Assembly: GCF_022811925.1 (NCBI RefSeq)
Contig: NZ_CP065511.1
Location: 448,001 to 512,000 of the forward strand
Length of the DNA: 64,000 nucleotides
Reading direction: 5' to 3'
Source: Cytobacillus oceanisediminis
GTDB taxonomy: Bacteria; Bacillota; Bacilli; Bacillales; Cytobacillaceae
The position numbers and the translations under genes were made by a program. Below the pieces are notes generated by a model, which saw only the letters and a list, made by a program, of their open reading frames with translations, did no database searches and was not told where the DNA came from. This document shows, piece by piece, positions 44,003 through 54,164 of the stretch; positions within the stretch are counted from its first letter, which is position 1; every line of letters begins with the position of its first letter.

Positions 44003-44506
44003 TAAGGTTTTCAGCCAGCCTTCAAGTTTGCAATGCTTACTTGAAAATGGTAATATAAACACCAAAGTGCCAACAGGAACTTCTTTTGAGAACCCGGACA
44101 TACTCCAGCAGGAGAATGTCTTTTTTCATTAAATACAGAGGTATTGCCGAGAACGTCATACTTCAGTATGGCCGTAAATAAATGAGTGCTTCTCTACGGA
44201 AGAACTCATTTTTAGAGACCTGATTGTCCGTGAACAATTTGGATAGAATTTACCTCATCCTTTCCTCAAGCGGGTTTCATAGTGAGTGGGACTCTTCTTA
44301 ACGAAACATAACCGCACTTTTTATAAAAATAAGAAGTTACAGCATCTAGAGACCGGGTACTGCCGGTTAAAAGGCTCCTTACGGGGTGCCCTAACTTTTC
44401 TTATAATCGTCCGGAAGAGTGACTCATAGGCCAATTTTCAGGAGAATTCCTGCCTGCAGGTTTGCAGGGACAAAATTTTTCTATGATTAGAAGGAGAATG
44501 AATACA
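44003..44506 (+). promoter_or_regulatory. Long structured leader region of cshA
   Basis: A promoter TTGCAA-17-TAATAT (44028-44056) is followed by two terminator-like hairpins (44097-44126 and 44183-44213) and then by a multi-branched fold at 44329-44404. In that fold an 11-bp closing stem ATAAGAAGTTA/TAAC-TT-TTCTTAT encloses the hairpins ACCGG/CCGGT and GGCTCC/GGGGTGCC. Further CAGGA/TCCTG and CCTGCA/TGCAGG hairpins precede the start codon. I do not recognise a known riboswitch. Confidence 0.65.
44097..44126 (+). terminator. Terminator-like hairpin early in the cshA leader
   Basis: GACATACTCC and GGAGAATGTC, loop AGCA, then T6. It may end the upstream esterase transcript, or act as an attenuator about 60 nt after the predicted leader promoter. 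Confidence 0.85.
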
Positions 44507-45982
44507 TTGACAAAGTTTCAAGACTTGGGCATCAGCCCGGCGACAATGAAATCACTAAAGCGAATGGGATTTGAAGAAGCGACGCCTATTCAGACCCAGA
44601 CCATTCCGTTGAGTTTAGAGAATAAAGACCTGATCGGGCAGGCGCAGACAGGAACAGGAAAAACTGCTGCATTCGGAATCCCGATGATTGATAAAATCGA
44701 CAACACAAAGGATTTCATTCAGGGAATTGTGATTGCTCCAACTCGCGAGCTGGCAATTCAAGTATCGGAAGAACTGTATAAAATCGGCTACGGCAAAAGA
44801 ACGAAAGTCCTATCCATTTATGGCGGCCAGGATATTAATCGCCAAATCCGCGCTTTGAAGAACAAGCCGCATATCATCGTTGGAACGCCAGGACGTATTT
44901 TGGACCACATAAACCGCAAAACATTGCGTCTTGACCATGTCCATACTGCTATCCTTGACGAAGCGGATGAAATGCTTAACATGGGATTCATTGACGATAT
45001 TGAAGCGATCCTTGCACAAATTCCTGAAGAACGCCAGACGCTGCTTTTCTCTGCTACAATGCCTGCGCCAATCCGCAGAATGGCAGAACGCTTCATGAAG
45101 GACCCTCAAATTGTCCGTGTAAAAGCAAAGGAAATGACTGTTTCATCTATTGAACAATACTATATTGAAGTGCATGAAAAGAATAAATTTGATGTGCTGA
45201 CAAGACTTCTGGATATTCAATCACCTGAATTGGCGATTGTATTCGGACGTACAAAGCGCCGTGTCGATGAACTGGCTGAAGCCTTGAATCTTCGTGGATA
45301 CATGGCTGAAGGAATCCACGGTGACTTAAGCCAGGCTAAGAGGATTTCTGTTCTTCGAAAGTTCAAAGAGGGAAGCATTGATGTCCTCGTTGCAACAGAT
45401 GTTGCTGCGCGCGGATTGGATATTTCAGGCGTCACACATGTATACAATTTTGATATTCCGCAGGATCCTGAAAGCTATGTTCACCGCATCGGCCGTACCG
45501 GACGTGCTGGAAAAACGGGCGTTGCGATGACATTCATCAATCCGCGCGAAAAATCGTATCTGCATGTCGTAGAACGTACAACCAAGAGAAAAATGGAACG
45601 CATGGATGCTCCAACACTGGATGAGGCGCTTGAAGGCCAGCAAAAAGCAGTCATGGAAAAAATCATGCAAACCATTGAGGAAAACAATCTTGAGAGCTAT
45701 AAAGAAGCGGCAGATGAGCTTCTGGCACAAAAGGATGCTTCAACAGTGGTTCAGGCCGTGCTGAAGATGCTGACAAAAGAACCGGATACAACTCCTGTTA
45801 AATTAACAGAGGAAAAGCCGCTTCCATCTAAGCGTGACAGAAAGCCGAATGACCGCAGCCGCGGAGGCTATAACGGAAAAGGCAGACAAGGAGGCCAGAA
45901 AGGATCATATAAATCCCGTCAAGGCCACACAGGAAAACGTCAAAGCCACAATAACCGTTCGAATAGCAGCAGCTATCGTTAA
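44507..45982 (+). CDS. cshA: DEAD-box RNA helicase CshA
   Basis: A 491-residue cold-shock/degradosome helicase. The Q motif is [10 protein letters not shown], then [21 protein letters not shown] and HRIGRTGR, followed by a C-terminal basic tail rich in Gly, Arg, Ser and Asn, typical of CshA. TTG at 44507 is preferred because AAGGAG lies about 10 bases upstream; the ATG at 44498 is only 2 bases from that site. The long structured leader suggests RNA-level control. Confidence 0.94.
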   Translation: MTKFQDLGISPATMKSLKRMGFEEATPIQTQTIPLSLENKDLIGQAQTGTGKTAAFGIPMIDKIDNTKDFIQGIVIAPTRELAIQVSEELYKIGYGKRTKVLSIYGGQDINRQIRALKNKPHIIVGTPGRILDHINRKTLRLDHVHTAILDEADEMLNMGFIDDIEAILAQIPEERQTLLFSATMPAPIRRMAERFMKDPQIVRVKAKEMTVSSIEQYYIEVHEKNKFDVLTRLLDIQSPELAIVFGRTKRRVDELAEALNLRGYMAEGIHGDLSQAKRISVLRKFKEGSIDVLVATDVAARGLDISGVTHVYNFDIPQDPESYVHRIGRTGRAGKTGVAMTFINPREKSYLHVVERTTKRKMERMDAPTLDEALEGQQKAVMEKIMQTIEENNLESYKEAADELLAQKDASTVVQAVLKMLTKEPDTTPVKLTEEKPLPSKRDRKPNDRSRGGYNGKGRQGGQKGSYKSRQGHTGKRQSHNNRSNSSSYR

Positions 45983-46106
45983 TAAATTTGGAGAGCAGAG
46001 ATTCTGCTCTCTTTTTATTTTGGCCTCAATATTAAGAGCCATCCATGTGCAATTTCTCACCGGCAGCCGTACATACTAAGGGAAATGCTGTACGGGAGGA
46101 ATCGAC

Positions 46107-47069
46107 ATGACGATTGTACGCCTTGGGTATGTCGCGATGAGTATGAATCTGAAAAACGCGTCACCATCGCAAACGATGACGTTCAAGCAATTCTCGGCCA
46201 TTAAAGACCGCGAGGCGGCTATAGCAAGACTGGAGCGGATTGCCGTATCAAATCTTGAAAACTGCCTGAGGCTGCTAAAGCACAATGCAGCCCATGATAT
46301 CCATTTTTTCCGCTTTAGTTCCCGGCTGATTCCTCTTGCCAATCATGAGGAACTCTCTGATTGGAAGTATATGCGCCATCTTAAAGAAGCTCTATCCAAA
46401 ATCGGGGACTTTCTGGATGAACATCCCATGCGGGTGGATTTTCATCCGGACCATTTTGTGCTCCTTAATACGCCGAAAGTTGATACATTGAATATGTCCA
46501 TTAAAACACTGGCAATGCATGAAGCCCTGCTGAAAGGCATGAGGCTGAATCCGGCTCACCGCTGTGTTCTGCATGTGGGCGGAGGATATGATGATAAAGA
46601 AAAGGCTCTCGAACAATTTATCCATAATTGGGGCTTTACACCTTCAGGAATCCAGCAAATGATTATCCTCGAGAATGACGATACCACCTTTACCCTTGAT
46701 GATACGCTCTATCTTTGTGAAAAGCTTGGGATTCCGCTTGTATTTGATTACCACCATCACCTTGCCAATTTTGAGAATGATAACTGGACGGGGCAATGGG
46801 AAAGGGTCGCAGCGACATGGGACCATTCAGAACTGCCTGTGAAAATGCATATCTCCAGTCCGAAATCAGACAAAGATTTTAGAGCTCATGCCGATTATAT
46901 TAATTCTGAAATGTTCATGGAATTTCTGCAGAACATTAAGGGATCAGTGCCTGAGATTCATTGCATGATCGAAGCGAAAATGAAGGACAGCGCATTATTT
47001 AAGCTGGCTGAAGATTTAAGAATGAACCCTGATCTGACCTTTATTGATTCATCCAGCTTTGAAATATAA
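46107..47069 (+). CDS. uvsE: UV damage endonuclease UvsE/UVDE
   Basis: A 320-residue TIM-barrel DNA repair nuclease that nicks 5' to UV photoproducts. Family features visible: the opening RLGYVAMSM, FFRFSSRLIPLANH, a metal-ligand cluster (HPDHF, GGGYDDK, LENDD, DYHHHL with adjacent histidines) and a late EAKMKD. It is absent from this spot in B. subtilis, so it is an insertion in an otherwise conserved order. Confidence 0.92.
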   Translation: MTIVRLGYVAMSMNLKNASPSQTMTFKQFSAIKDREAAIARLERIAVSNLENCLRLLKHNAAHDIHFFRFSSRLIPLANHEELSDWKYMRHLKEALSKIGDFLDEHPMRVDFHPDHFVLLNTPKVDTLNMSIKTLAMHEALLKGMRLNPAHRCVLHVGGGYDDKEKALEQFIHNWGFTPSGIQQMIILENDDTTFTLDDTLYLCEKLGIPLVFDYHHHLANFENDNWTGQWERVAATWDHSELPVKMHISSPKSDKDFRAHADYINSEMFMEFLQNIKGSVPEIHCMIEAKMKDSALFKLAEDLRMNPDLTFIDSSSFEI

Positions 47070-47242
47070 GTAGTACCCCACTTTTTTCATAAAAGGGAGA
47101 CACTTCTTTTTTCTGTCATGTATACTTATAGAAGTGAAAGAGCTGATTCAAAACGACATGTACGGATGAGGTTTTGAGCGATGAACTGACTCTGGGTGTT
47201 TTTGAATGACTATTAATTTTATGGAATTGCGGGGGGTACTGC

Positions 47243-47722
47243 ATGATTACAGAGCCGCATAAAAGGATACCGGCAAGGGGGCTGCTTGCATGGAGAATTT
47301 CCGGCACAATCCACTCTGTTTTTCCTTTTGTGTTATCAGGGGGCGCAATTGCTGCTGCTTTCCTGTTTAATTGGCCTATTTGGGTTATTGGAGCTTCCTT
47401 AATGTTTTATTCCGCTTATGCTTACCTAGTCATTATGACTTTCCCCTCTTTAAGGTGGAAAAGATGGAGGTATGAGGTCCGGGAAAATGAAATAGAGCTT
47501 AAACATGGGATAATTGTGATTAAAAGGACCCTTGTTCCCATGATTCGGGTGCAGCATGTGGATACCAAGCAAGGGCCGATATTGCGTAAATATCGTCTTG
47601 CTACTGTCACCATCTCGACAGCTGCAACTGTTCATGAGATACCGGCATTGGATGTGGACGAAGCGGAGGAATTGCGCTTTTTCATTTCCTTGCTGGCAAG
47701 GGCTGCAGATGATGATGTCTAA
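47243..47722 (+). CDS. ydbS: PH domain-containing membrane protein (YdbS-like)
   Basis: A 159-residue protein with two N-terminal helices (about 32-70) and a bacterial PH2 domain, ending LVPMIRVQHVDTKQGPILRK then the ALDV strand. It lies at the ydbS position of the B. subtilis order, just before ydbT. Function unknown; B. subtilis YdbS and YdbT are linked to resistance against certain lipid-II or membrane-acting antimicrobials. Confidence 0.88.
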   Translation: MITEPHKRIPARGLLAWRISGTIHSVFPFVLSGGAIAAAFLFNWPIWVIGASLMFYSAYAYLVIMTFPSLRWKRWRYEVRENEIELKHGIIVIKRTLVPMIRVQHVDTKQGPILRKYRLATVTISTAATVHEIPALDVDEAEELRFFISLLARAADDDV

Positions 47723-49178
47723 TCCGAAACGGCTGCACCCAATCTCAGCGGTAGCCAATTTCCTGAAACACCTAAAGGAGATGCTGGTGCCCTTTCTTGT
47801 TTTTGTCGTCTTTGGAAGCAGAGGAGGAAATGGGGAGATTGTTCAGCTTGTCCTGTCTTTAGGGGTCATAATCGCGGTTTTTATGATAGGGATCCTTACC
47901 TGGTGGAGATATACCTATAGACTGGAGGAAGGCGAGCTTCGAATCGAGTATGGTGTTCTGATAAGGAAGAAGAGATATATTCCACTTGAAAGAATTCAAA
48001 GTCTCGACTTATCGGAAGGTTTGCTGCAAAGGCCATTTGGCCTTGTGAAGATGAAAGTGGAGACAGCCGGTTCAAGCGGTGCTGGTGAGGCAGAAGCGGT
48101 ATTGACGGCTATTTCTAAAAAAGATGCAGCGTTCATTCAGCAGGCATTTTCAGCAGCTAAAAAGAATCCTTCCGAAATGGAAACAGTATTGCAGAACCGG
48201 GAAGTGATTTATAAAATTTCTCCTGGCGAGCTGCTCCTTCTGGCATCAACTTCAGGCGGGGCAGGTGTCGTTATTTCGGCTGTCTTTGCTTTTGTTTTTC
48301 AATTTGAAGAAATCATTCCGTATGAAAAGGTGTTTACCGGGCTCGAAGGATTTATTGCCAACGGAATTATATTTGTGAGTATCCTGGTCTTCATCGTCTT
48401 TTTTATTGCATGGCTGATTGCTCTTATTGGCAGTATGCTGAAATATGCCGATTTTACTTTAATAAAGACTGATAAGGAATTGATTGTCACAAGAGGTCTG
48501 CTGGAAAAGAGGCAGATGACGATTCCGCTGAATCGCATTCAGGCAATTCAGTTCAGGGAAAATCTGCTTAGGCAGCCACTTGGCCTGGCAACTGTCTATA
48601 TTGAAAGTGCAGGAGGTTCCATTGAGGACAATGAAAGCGCCCGCCTTATGATCCTGCCGATTGTGAAAAAAACACGGATTGCCGGTCTGTTAAAGCCCCA
48701 CTTGTTCCACTATGAACTGCAGCCCGGATTTTTTAAAGCTCCAAAAAGGGCGCTTAACCGCTATTTATGGAGAGGGCTTCTATGGGTACTGCCTTTTGTG
48801 GCTGTGCCGCTCCTCTTTTTCAGGCCATGGGGATACTTTTCTTTAGTGCTGCTGATCCTTTCGTTGGGATGGTCGTATCTCAAATACAGGGATGCAGGCT
48901 GGGATATCAGCTCTCAGCAGCTTGCTCTCAGATATCGCGGGATTGTAAGGATTACTGTCTTTATGAAAAGAAATCGAATACAGTCCCTCACCATGAGCGA
49001 AAGTTATTTTCAGAAAAGGCGCAGTCTGGCTACCATAGAAGCTGTGGCCATGTCAGGGATTGGGGGGACAGGCGGAACGGTTCCTGATCTTGACCGGAAA
49101 GAAGTGTATGCTATTTATAAGTGGTACTCTTATACTGGATTAAACAGAAGTTATTTGAAAAAGGAAAAGCGCCCATGA
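47712..49178 (+). CDS. ydbT: PH domain-containing membrane protein (YdbT-like)
   Basis: A 488-residue protein with three bPH2 modules, each introduced by hydrophobic helices (IPLERIQSLDL, IPLNRIQAIQF and a degenerate MKRNRIQSLTM). Three successive ATGs at 47709, 47712 and 47715 overlap the ydbS stop; 47712 gives 9-base spacing from AAGGG. The 11-base overlap suggests coupled translation with ydbS as a membrane complex. Confidence 0.88.
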   Translation: MMSNPKRLHPISAVANFLKHLKEMLVPFLVFVVFGSRGGNGEIVQLVLSLGVIIAVFMIGILTWWRYTYRLEEGELRIEYGVLIRKKRYIPLERIQSLDLSEGLLQRPFGLVKMKVETAGSSGAGEAEAVLTAISKKDAAFIQQAFSAAKKNPSEMETVLQNREVIYKISPGELLLLASTSGGAGVVISAVFAFVFQFEEIIPYEKVFTGLEGFIANGIIFVSILVFIVFFIAWLIALIGSMLKYADFTLIKTDKELIVTRGLLEKRQMTIPLNRIQAIQFRENLLRQPLGLATVYIESAGGSIEDNESARLMILPIVKKTRIAGLLKPHLFHYELQPGFFKAPKRALNRYLWRGLLWVLPFVAVPLLFFRPWGYFSLVLLILSLGWSYLKYRDAGWDISSQQLALRYRGIVRITVFMKRNRIQSLTMSESYFQKRRSLATIEAVAMSGIGGTGGTVPDLDRKEVYAIYKWYSYTGLNRSYLKKEKRP

Positions 49179-49190
49179 GCGCTTTTTTTT
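49167..49190. terminator. Terminator between ydbT and the rhomboid gene
   Basis: AAGCGC and GCGCTT pair over a short loop and are followed by T8; the stem lies at the 3' end of ydbT. Confidence 0.85.
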
Positions 49191-49194
49191 TGAA

Positions 49195-49920
49195 TTATCT
49201 AGCTAAAAACCCCAGGACAGCCAAAATGATAATAAATCCCCAGAGAACAAGCCTTGATGCGGGCACCCCTTTTAATGAAGGCCTGATGCCGGAAAGACCT
49301 CCGGGCCGTATTATGCCAGATGAAGAGGATGTACGGCCTTTGGCCAGTGATGCCGCACCGATCAGGAAACCTGCAAGCAGGCCGAATAAATGGGCTGTAA
49401 CATTAATGTTTGGCTGCAGAAAGGTCATGATTACGCCGATTATCGTAATGGTCAGTATGATTTGTGAGTTTTCCCTGGATAAAAGTTCTTTTCGGAATAC
49501 GATGATTGCCGCAAAGTATCCGAAAAGGCCAAAGATCGCACCACTGGCGCCCACATGAATATATGTCAATGGTTCAAGAAGCAGTGTTGCAATATTTGCT
49601 GCTGCACCAGCTGTGATGTAAAGCAGGATGAATCTGGTTTTTCCGAGCATTCGTTCCAGGACAGGGCCGAAGAGAACGAGAGAAAAGCTGTTGAATAAAA
49701 CATGGGGGAAACCGCTGTGCAGTATGATGGGGCTCAGCAGCCGCCAGTATTCACCTTGAACAATATATAAATTGACGCCTGCAAGCTTTTCGAAAATAAG
49801 TGTATTTGGGAATAGGGGAATGACTGTTAATAGATAGATGATAATATGGATACAAATGATAGCAGAAACAACAGGGTAGTAGCGGATAAATTCCTTAAAG
49901 CTTTCCGTTCTTGTAAACAT
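49195..49920 (-). CDS. Rhomboid family intramembrane serine protease
   Basis: A 241-residue rhomboid with about six helices. The catalytic Ser is in GASGAIFGLFG and the His in TAHLFGLLAG, and the HSGFPHVLFN motif precedes them. The C-terminal tail after about 200 is Gly/Pro-rich and ends in one more helix, giving a 6+1 layout. It occupies the B. subtilis ydcA position beside acpS. Substrates unknown. Confidence 0.92.
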   Translation of the reverse strand: MFTRTESFKEFIRYYPVVSAIICIHIIIYLLTVIPLFPNTLIFEKLAGVNLYIVQGEYWRLLSPIILHSGFPHVLFNSFSLVLFGPVLERMLGKTRFILLYITAGAAANIATLLLEPLTYIHVGASGAIFGLFGYFAAIIVFRKELLSRENSQIILTITIIGVIMTFLQPNINVTAHLFGLLAGFLIGAASLAKGRTSSSSGIIRPGGLSGIRPSLKGVPASRLVLWGFIIILAVLGFLAR

Positions 49921-50084
49921 GGCTCTCCTCCGTGCTTGAATTGTTGGACCGTGTATCTACATCATAGCCTGAAAAGCGGTTTTTCAGCATGCCATAACAC
50001 TTATTCATTGGATAATGTGTACATAATACTGCTTCTACTGTATTCTTTATGCAGCGAATAATATAAATAGAAGGAAGATGAGAG

Positions 50085-50438
50085 ATGATTTCCGGTATTG
50101 GGATTGATATTGCAGATCTGGAGCGCATACGAAAAATTATTGCCAGGCAGGAGCGTTTTCCTGAACGGATTTTGACACCAAAAGAGCAGGCTGGCTATCG
50201 CCGCTTGCCAGAAAAGAGACGGGCTGAATATCTTGCCGGGAGGTTCGCGGCAAAAGAAGCTTTTTCAAAGGCATGGGGCACTGGGATTGGGGAAGAACTT
50301 TCCTTTCAGGATATTGAAATTGAAAAGGATGAAAAGGGAAAGCCTTATATTTCGAAGCCATTTAAAGATGGGATACACTTGTCGATTTCCCATAGCAGAG
50401 AATATGCGGTGGCTCAGGTGGTTATAGAAAAAACTTGA
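50085..50438 (+). CDS. acpS: Holo-[acyl-carrier-protein] synthase AcpS
   Basis: A 117-residue phosphopantetheinyl transferase that activates ACP using CoA. The metal-binding [10 protein letters not shown] and [16 protein letters not shown] motifs are both present, and the C-terminal ISHSREYA fits AcpS. An AAGGAAGA site precedes the ATG. The gene order acpS-ydcC-alr is as in B. subtilis. Confidence 0.95.
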   Translation: MISGIGIDIADLERIRKIIARQERFPERILTPKEQAGYRRLPEKRRAEYLAGRFAAKEAFSKAWGTGIGEELSFQDIEIEKDEKGKPYISKPFKDGIHLSISHSREYAVAQVVIEKT

Positions 50439-50582
50439 TATTTGGCATGCTGAAGAATTTCAAAAGCTTGTCATTCCTCCTAGCATATTCCCTAAGGTTG
50501 TCTCATATATTCATAATGCGATAGGAGAGACAGGCCGGAAGTTGGGCCGATCTCACTGAAATGAGACAAAGGGGCTGAAGGA

Positions 50583-51596
50583 ATGAAGAAAAAGTGGTTC
50601 ATGCTGCTTGCCGGGCTTTTGGTAGTTCTTGCACTGTCTGCCTGTGGGACTAAATCACAGGAAGACGTCGTAAAGGATCTTAACAATAAGCTTGAAGACA
50701 TTAAAGGATACAAGGCAGAGGCCAAGATGACTCTGCAGATGGGGACTGACCCGCAAACTTACGAAATTGAAGTATGGCATAAGGAGCCTGACTTTTACCG
50801 GGTGAACCTGAAAAACGCCCAAAAGGAACAAAGCCAAATGATTCTGCGCAACGATGACGGTGTATTTGTCCTCACTCCTGCGCTGAACAAGAGCTTCCGT
50901 TTCCAGAGCGATTGGCCGCAGAACAGCAGCCAGGCTTATTTATATGAATCATTAGTCAAGGACATTATGGAGGATAAAGAAGCTAAGTTCTCCGCTACAA
51001 AAGATCATTATGTGTTTGAAACAAAAACACGCTATCAAAATAATCAGATGCTTCCTGTCCAGGAAATCAAGCTCAAGAAGTCCGATTTATCCCCAGTCAG
51101 TGTGAAGGTTATGGATCCTGATAAAAATGCACTTGTAACAGTAGAATTTTCAAATGTAAAGTTTAATGCCAGCTTCGATAAGAAAGATTTTGACATGCAG
51201 AAGAACATGACAGGAGCCCAGCTCGAAGTGCCGGTGATGGCTGAGGTGGAGGATCAGGAATTCGCGGTTAAATATCCGCAGATGGACATGGCTGATGTAA
51301 AGCTGGTTGATGAGCAGGAAGTGCAAACAGAAGATGGCAAGCGTGTTGTATTGACGTACGATGGAGAAAAATCCTTCACTCTTGTGCAGGAAAAGGCCGC
51401 TGTCATGCCGACATCATCCGTCGTTACTTCAGTGAAAGGCGAGCCTGTTGACCTTGGCTTTACCATTGGTGCACTTTCTGACAACACCATTTCCTGGACC
51501 TACCAGGGTGTGGATTATATGATTGCATCCAATGATTTATCACCTGAAGAAATGTCCGAAATTGCCCGCACTGTACAGGGGGAAATGGTGAAATAA
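50583..51596 (+). CDS. ydcC: LolA-like lipoprotein YdcC
   Basis: A 337-residue lipoprotein with a signal peptide ending LSAC (Cys21). The N-terminal half has the LolA/RseB-like fold pattern ([11 protein letters not shown], then [13 protein letters not shown]), and the C-terminal half (230-330) is a DUF4367-like region. B. subtilis ydcC is a sporulation-associated mother-cell gene. It may carry lipid or act as a sensor; inferred. Confidence 0.86.
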   Translation: MKKKWFMLLAGLLVVLALSACGTKSQEDVVKDLNNKLEDIKGYKAEAKMTLQMGTDPQTYEIEVWHKEPDFYRVNLKNAQKEQSQMILRNDDGVFVLTPALNKSFRFQSDWPQNSSQAYLYESLVKDIMEDKEAKFSATKDHYVFETKTRYQNNQMLPVQEIKLKKSDLSPVSVKVMDPDKNALVTVEFSNVKFNASFDKKDFDMQKNMTGAQLEVPVMAEVEDQEFAVKYPQMDMADVKLVDEQEVQTEDGKRVVLTYDGEKSFTLVQEKAAVMPTSSVVTSVKGEPVDLGFTIGALSDNTISWTYQGVDYMIASNDLSPEEMSEIARTVQGEMVK

Positions 51597-51609
51597 ATCA
51601 CCGGCAAAA

Positions 51610-51640
51610 AGCAGGTCTCATATGGGCCTGTTTTTTTTAT
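51610..51640 (+). terminator. Terminator of ydcC
   Basis: CAGGTC and GGCCTG pair across a 7-base loop and lead into T8. Confidence 0.85.
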
Positions 51641-51775
51641 GCTGGAGATGATTGGCCTGCATCGGAAATCAGCTTTCAAAGCTTTTTGATAAAAAATAAC
51701 CATTTGACAAACCCTCTGCCCGAGTTTGATAATCGACATGTAGAGAAGCAATGGCTAAAGGACGTGAACACATCG

Positions 51776-52933
51776 ATGTATGAAAAAACAAAAATGTACC
51801 GGGACACTTGGGCAGAGATAAATCTGGATCATATTTCATATAATGTAGAGTCAATGAAAAAACATGCAGAAGAAGGGACAAACGTCATTGCGGTTGTGAA
51901 GGCAAATGGGTACGGACATGGAGATGCTGCAGTGGCGGAAGCGGCCCTGGAAGCGGGCGCATCCTCTCTGGCTGTTGCCACACTGGATGAGGCGATGGCA
52001 TTGAGAAATAAAAAGATTGCGGCTCCGATTTTAGTAATGGGAGCGAGCCGCCCGGAGCATGCAGGCGAAGCAGCGGCAAAGAATATTGCCCTGACCGTTT
52101 TTCAAAAGGAGTGGCTCTCACAAGCAAAAGAATATGTGGAAGATGGAGAAGTCCTGAATATTCATATAAAGTTTGATACAGGCATGGGCCGCCTGGGTAT
52201 TCGAAGCCGTGATGAGCTTGAGGGAATTGAGAGCGTTATTAAAAAGGACAAGCGTTTTCAGCTTGAAGGGGTGTTTACGCATTTCGCCACAGCGGATTCA
52301 TTGGACAATGCTTATTTTGAAAAGCAGCTGAGCAGATTTAAGGAAATGACCGGCTGGCTGGAGATTTTGCCGAAGTACGTCCATACCAGCAACAGCGCGG
52401 CTGCCCTTAGATTTCCCAAAGCGCACTTAAATGCTGTCAGAATGGGGATCAGTATGTACGGATTGGCTCCTTCCATGGAAATAAAGTCTGAACTTCCTTT
52501 CCAGCTGAAAGAAGCTTTTTCTCTCCATACCTCTATTATTCATGTGAAAAAGCTTCATAAAGGCGAGAAAGTCAGCTATGGTGCGACTTATGGGGCTCAG
52601 GAAGATGAATGGATTGCAACATTGCCGATTGGCTATGCGGATGGCTGGATCCGAAAGCTTCAGGGGCAGGAGGTTCTTGCTGAAGGATTGAGAGTTCCAA
52701 TTGTTGGAAGGGTTTGTATGGATCAATGCATGATAAAGCTTCCGCATGAAATGCCTGTCGGTACAAAAGTAACCCTGATCGGTGAGCAGGGGAAAGAAAA
52801 GATTCCGGTTGACGAAATCGCCGGAAAACTTGAAACCATCAACTATGAAGTAACCTGCATGGTATCTTCCCGGGTTCCGCGCATATATAAAAGAGATGGT
52901 AAAATTATCGGGGGAATTAATTATCTGCTGTAA
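51776..52933 (+). CDS. alr: Alanine racemase
   Basis: A 385-residue PLP enzyme that makes D-alanine. The PLP lysine is in [12 protein letters not shown] (near residue 42), the second catalytic Tyr in KVSYGATY, and the family RVCMDQCM motif follows. ATG at 51776 is chosen because the protein then begins near the family consensus YRDTWAEI; the 30 residues upstream are not alanine-racemase-like. The site AAAGGA lies 13 bases away, so ATG 51794 is an alternative. Needed for Ddl. Confidence 0.93.
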   Translation: MYEKTKMYRDTWAEINLDHISYNVESMKKHAEEGTNVIAVVKANGYGHGDAAVAEAALEAGASSLAVATLDEAMALRNKKIAAPILVMGASRPEHAGEAAAKNIALTVFQKEWLSQAKEYVEDGEVLNIHIKFDTGMGRLGIRSRDELEGIESVIKKDKRFQLEGVFTHFATADSLDNAYFEKQLSRFKEMTGWLEILPKYVHTSNSAAALRFPKAHLNAVRMGISMYGLAPSMEIKSELPFQLKEAFSLHTSIIHVKKLHKGEKVSYGATYGAQEDEWIATLPIGYADGWIRKLQGQEVLAEGLRVPIVGRVCMDQCMIKLPHEMPVGTKVTLIGEQGKEKIPVDEIAGKLETINYEVTCMVSSRVPRIYKRDGKIIGGINYLL

Positions 52934-53148
52934 TCGGAAAAACTTTATTTGCTGTCCAGCTGCGCTTTCGCCCGGAGAAAGGAATGGAATAAGCTGTGCA
53001 GCTTTCTGAAATCATGCATAAAATACTATTTTTTTGGACGATAATACAGAAGAATTAAAGAATCCCCTTTGCATTGGGCCTTATTAATGGTAATATTGAA
53101 AATGGTAGATATAAAAATGGTGTGTAGTGATGGTGGAGGTGTATGTTT

Positions 53149-53430
53149 GTGTCTGAGTCCAGCACAACAACAGAGATAATGGTGAAATTACCGCAGCATC
53201 TTTTAACCGAGTTAGACGGATTTGCAAAACAGGAAAACGTTAACCGGAGCGAATTCATTTATCAGGCAACCAAAATGTATTTGCGCGAACGCAAAAAGAG
53301 ACAAATTCGCGAGTCCATGAGACGAGGCTACATGGAGATGGCGAAAATAAATTTGACGATTGCATCTGAAGCATTTCAAGCGGAATATGAGGCAGAACAC
53401 ACAGTTGAACGTCTAGTAAGCGGAGGATAA
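53149..53430 (+). CDS. ndoAI: Antitoxin EndoAI (MazE-type, ribbon-helix-helix)
   Basis: A 93-residue CopG/RHH antitoxin. The N-terminal ribbon TEIMVKLP is followed by two helices, and the C terminus matches the conserved [19 protein letters not shown] (in part) and ERLVSGG of B. subtilis YdcD. GTG at 53149 is preferred over ATG at 53143 because GGAGG then has 9-base spacing and the homologue starts MSESS. It binds and inhibits EndoA. Confidence 0.93.
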   Translation: MSESSTTTEIMVKLPQHLLTELDGFAKQENVNRSEFIYQATKMYLRERKKRQIRESMRRGYMEMAKINLTIASEAFQAEYEAEHTVERLVSGG

Positions 53431-53434
53431 TCCT

Positions 53435-53785
53435 TTGATTGTCAAACGTGGTGACGTTTATTTTGCAGACCTATCCCCAGTTGTTGGTTCAGAACAAGGC
53501 GGCGTCCGTCCAGTGCTTGTCATCCAAAACGACATCGGGAATCGGTTTAGTCCCACAGTAATTGTTGCAGCAATCACAGCTCAGATTCAAAAAGCGAAGC
53601 TGCCTACTCACGTTGAAATTGATGCGAAGCGTTATGGTTTTGAAAGGGATTCGGTCATCTTATTAGAACAGATTCGTACAATTGATAAACAACGCTTAAC
53701 CGATAAAATAACCCATCTCGATGACGAAATGATGGAAAAAGTGGATGAAGCCGTGCAAATCAGCTTAGGCCTCATCGAATTTTAA
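53435..53785 (+). CDS. ndoA: Endoribonuclease EndoA (MazF toxin)
   Basis: A 116-residue MazF-type RNase that cuts single-stranded mRNA at UACAU-type sites. Its [20 protein letters not shown] (20 residues) opening carries the catalytic Arg, and the [10 protein letters not shown] and [11 protein letters not shown] motifs follow. TTG start behind a GGAGG site in the end of the antitoxin gene. The pair sits directly upstream of the stress-sensing rsb genes, as in B. subtilis. Confidence 0.95.
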   Translation: MIVKRGDVYFADLSPVVGSEQGGVRPVLVIQNDIGNRFSPTVIVAAITAQIQKAKLPTHVEIDAKRYGFERDSVILLEQIRTIDKQRLTDKITHLDDEMMEKVDEAVQISLGLIEF

Positions 53786-53786
53786 C

Positions 53787-53812
53787 AAACGCTCTTTTGA
53801 AGGGCGTTTTTT
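53787..53812 (+). terminator. Terminator of the mazEF pair
   Basis: AAACGCTC and GGGCGTTT stem with a 7-base loop, then T7. Confidence 0.88.
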
Positions 53813-53831
53813 TATTTTATACAGGAAAAAG

Positions 53832-53856
53832 GTTTAGTTCCTTGTAAAGAGGGTAA
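53832..53856 (+). promoter_or_regulatory. Candidate sigma-B promoter upstream of rsbR
   Basis: GTTTAG (53832-53837), 13 bp and GGGTAA (53851-53856) match GTTTAA-N12-14-GGGTAT at 10 of 12 positions. It points to rsbR, about 300 bp away. Confidence 0.45.
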
Positions 53857-54164
53857 AAAAGAGAGTCATTTATTATATAAAATTGTCTGGTTTTGTAAAT
53901 ATACCCGTTTCATATGAGAATACACTTCAATATTCGATGGAAATCTGCTGAGATGTGAAGTGAAAAAAGGGATTTAATTAAAAATTGTCGAATTAACCAA
54001 TGATGGGAGTTTATTTATTACGCATCATATAGGTATCATTTGACTGGCATTCACTGTTATCATTTAATTGATATATATGGGACAGGAAGATTTTTTTATC
54101 TTCTTTACAATAAAGGAGAATTGGAAGGCTAATAATAGATATATGCTAAGATAGGGAGGAACAA

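Larger units (their letters stand above)
53786..54164. other. Intergenic region upstream of rsbR
   Basis: A 379-bp AT-rich gap. Apart from the mazF terminator and a candidate sigma-B promoter at 53832-53856, it holds a repeated TATCATTT pair near 54030-54065. No gene is supported. Confidence 0.5.
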
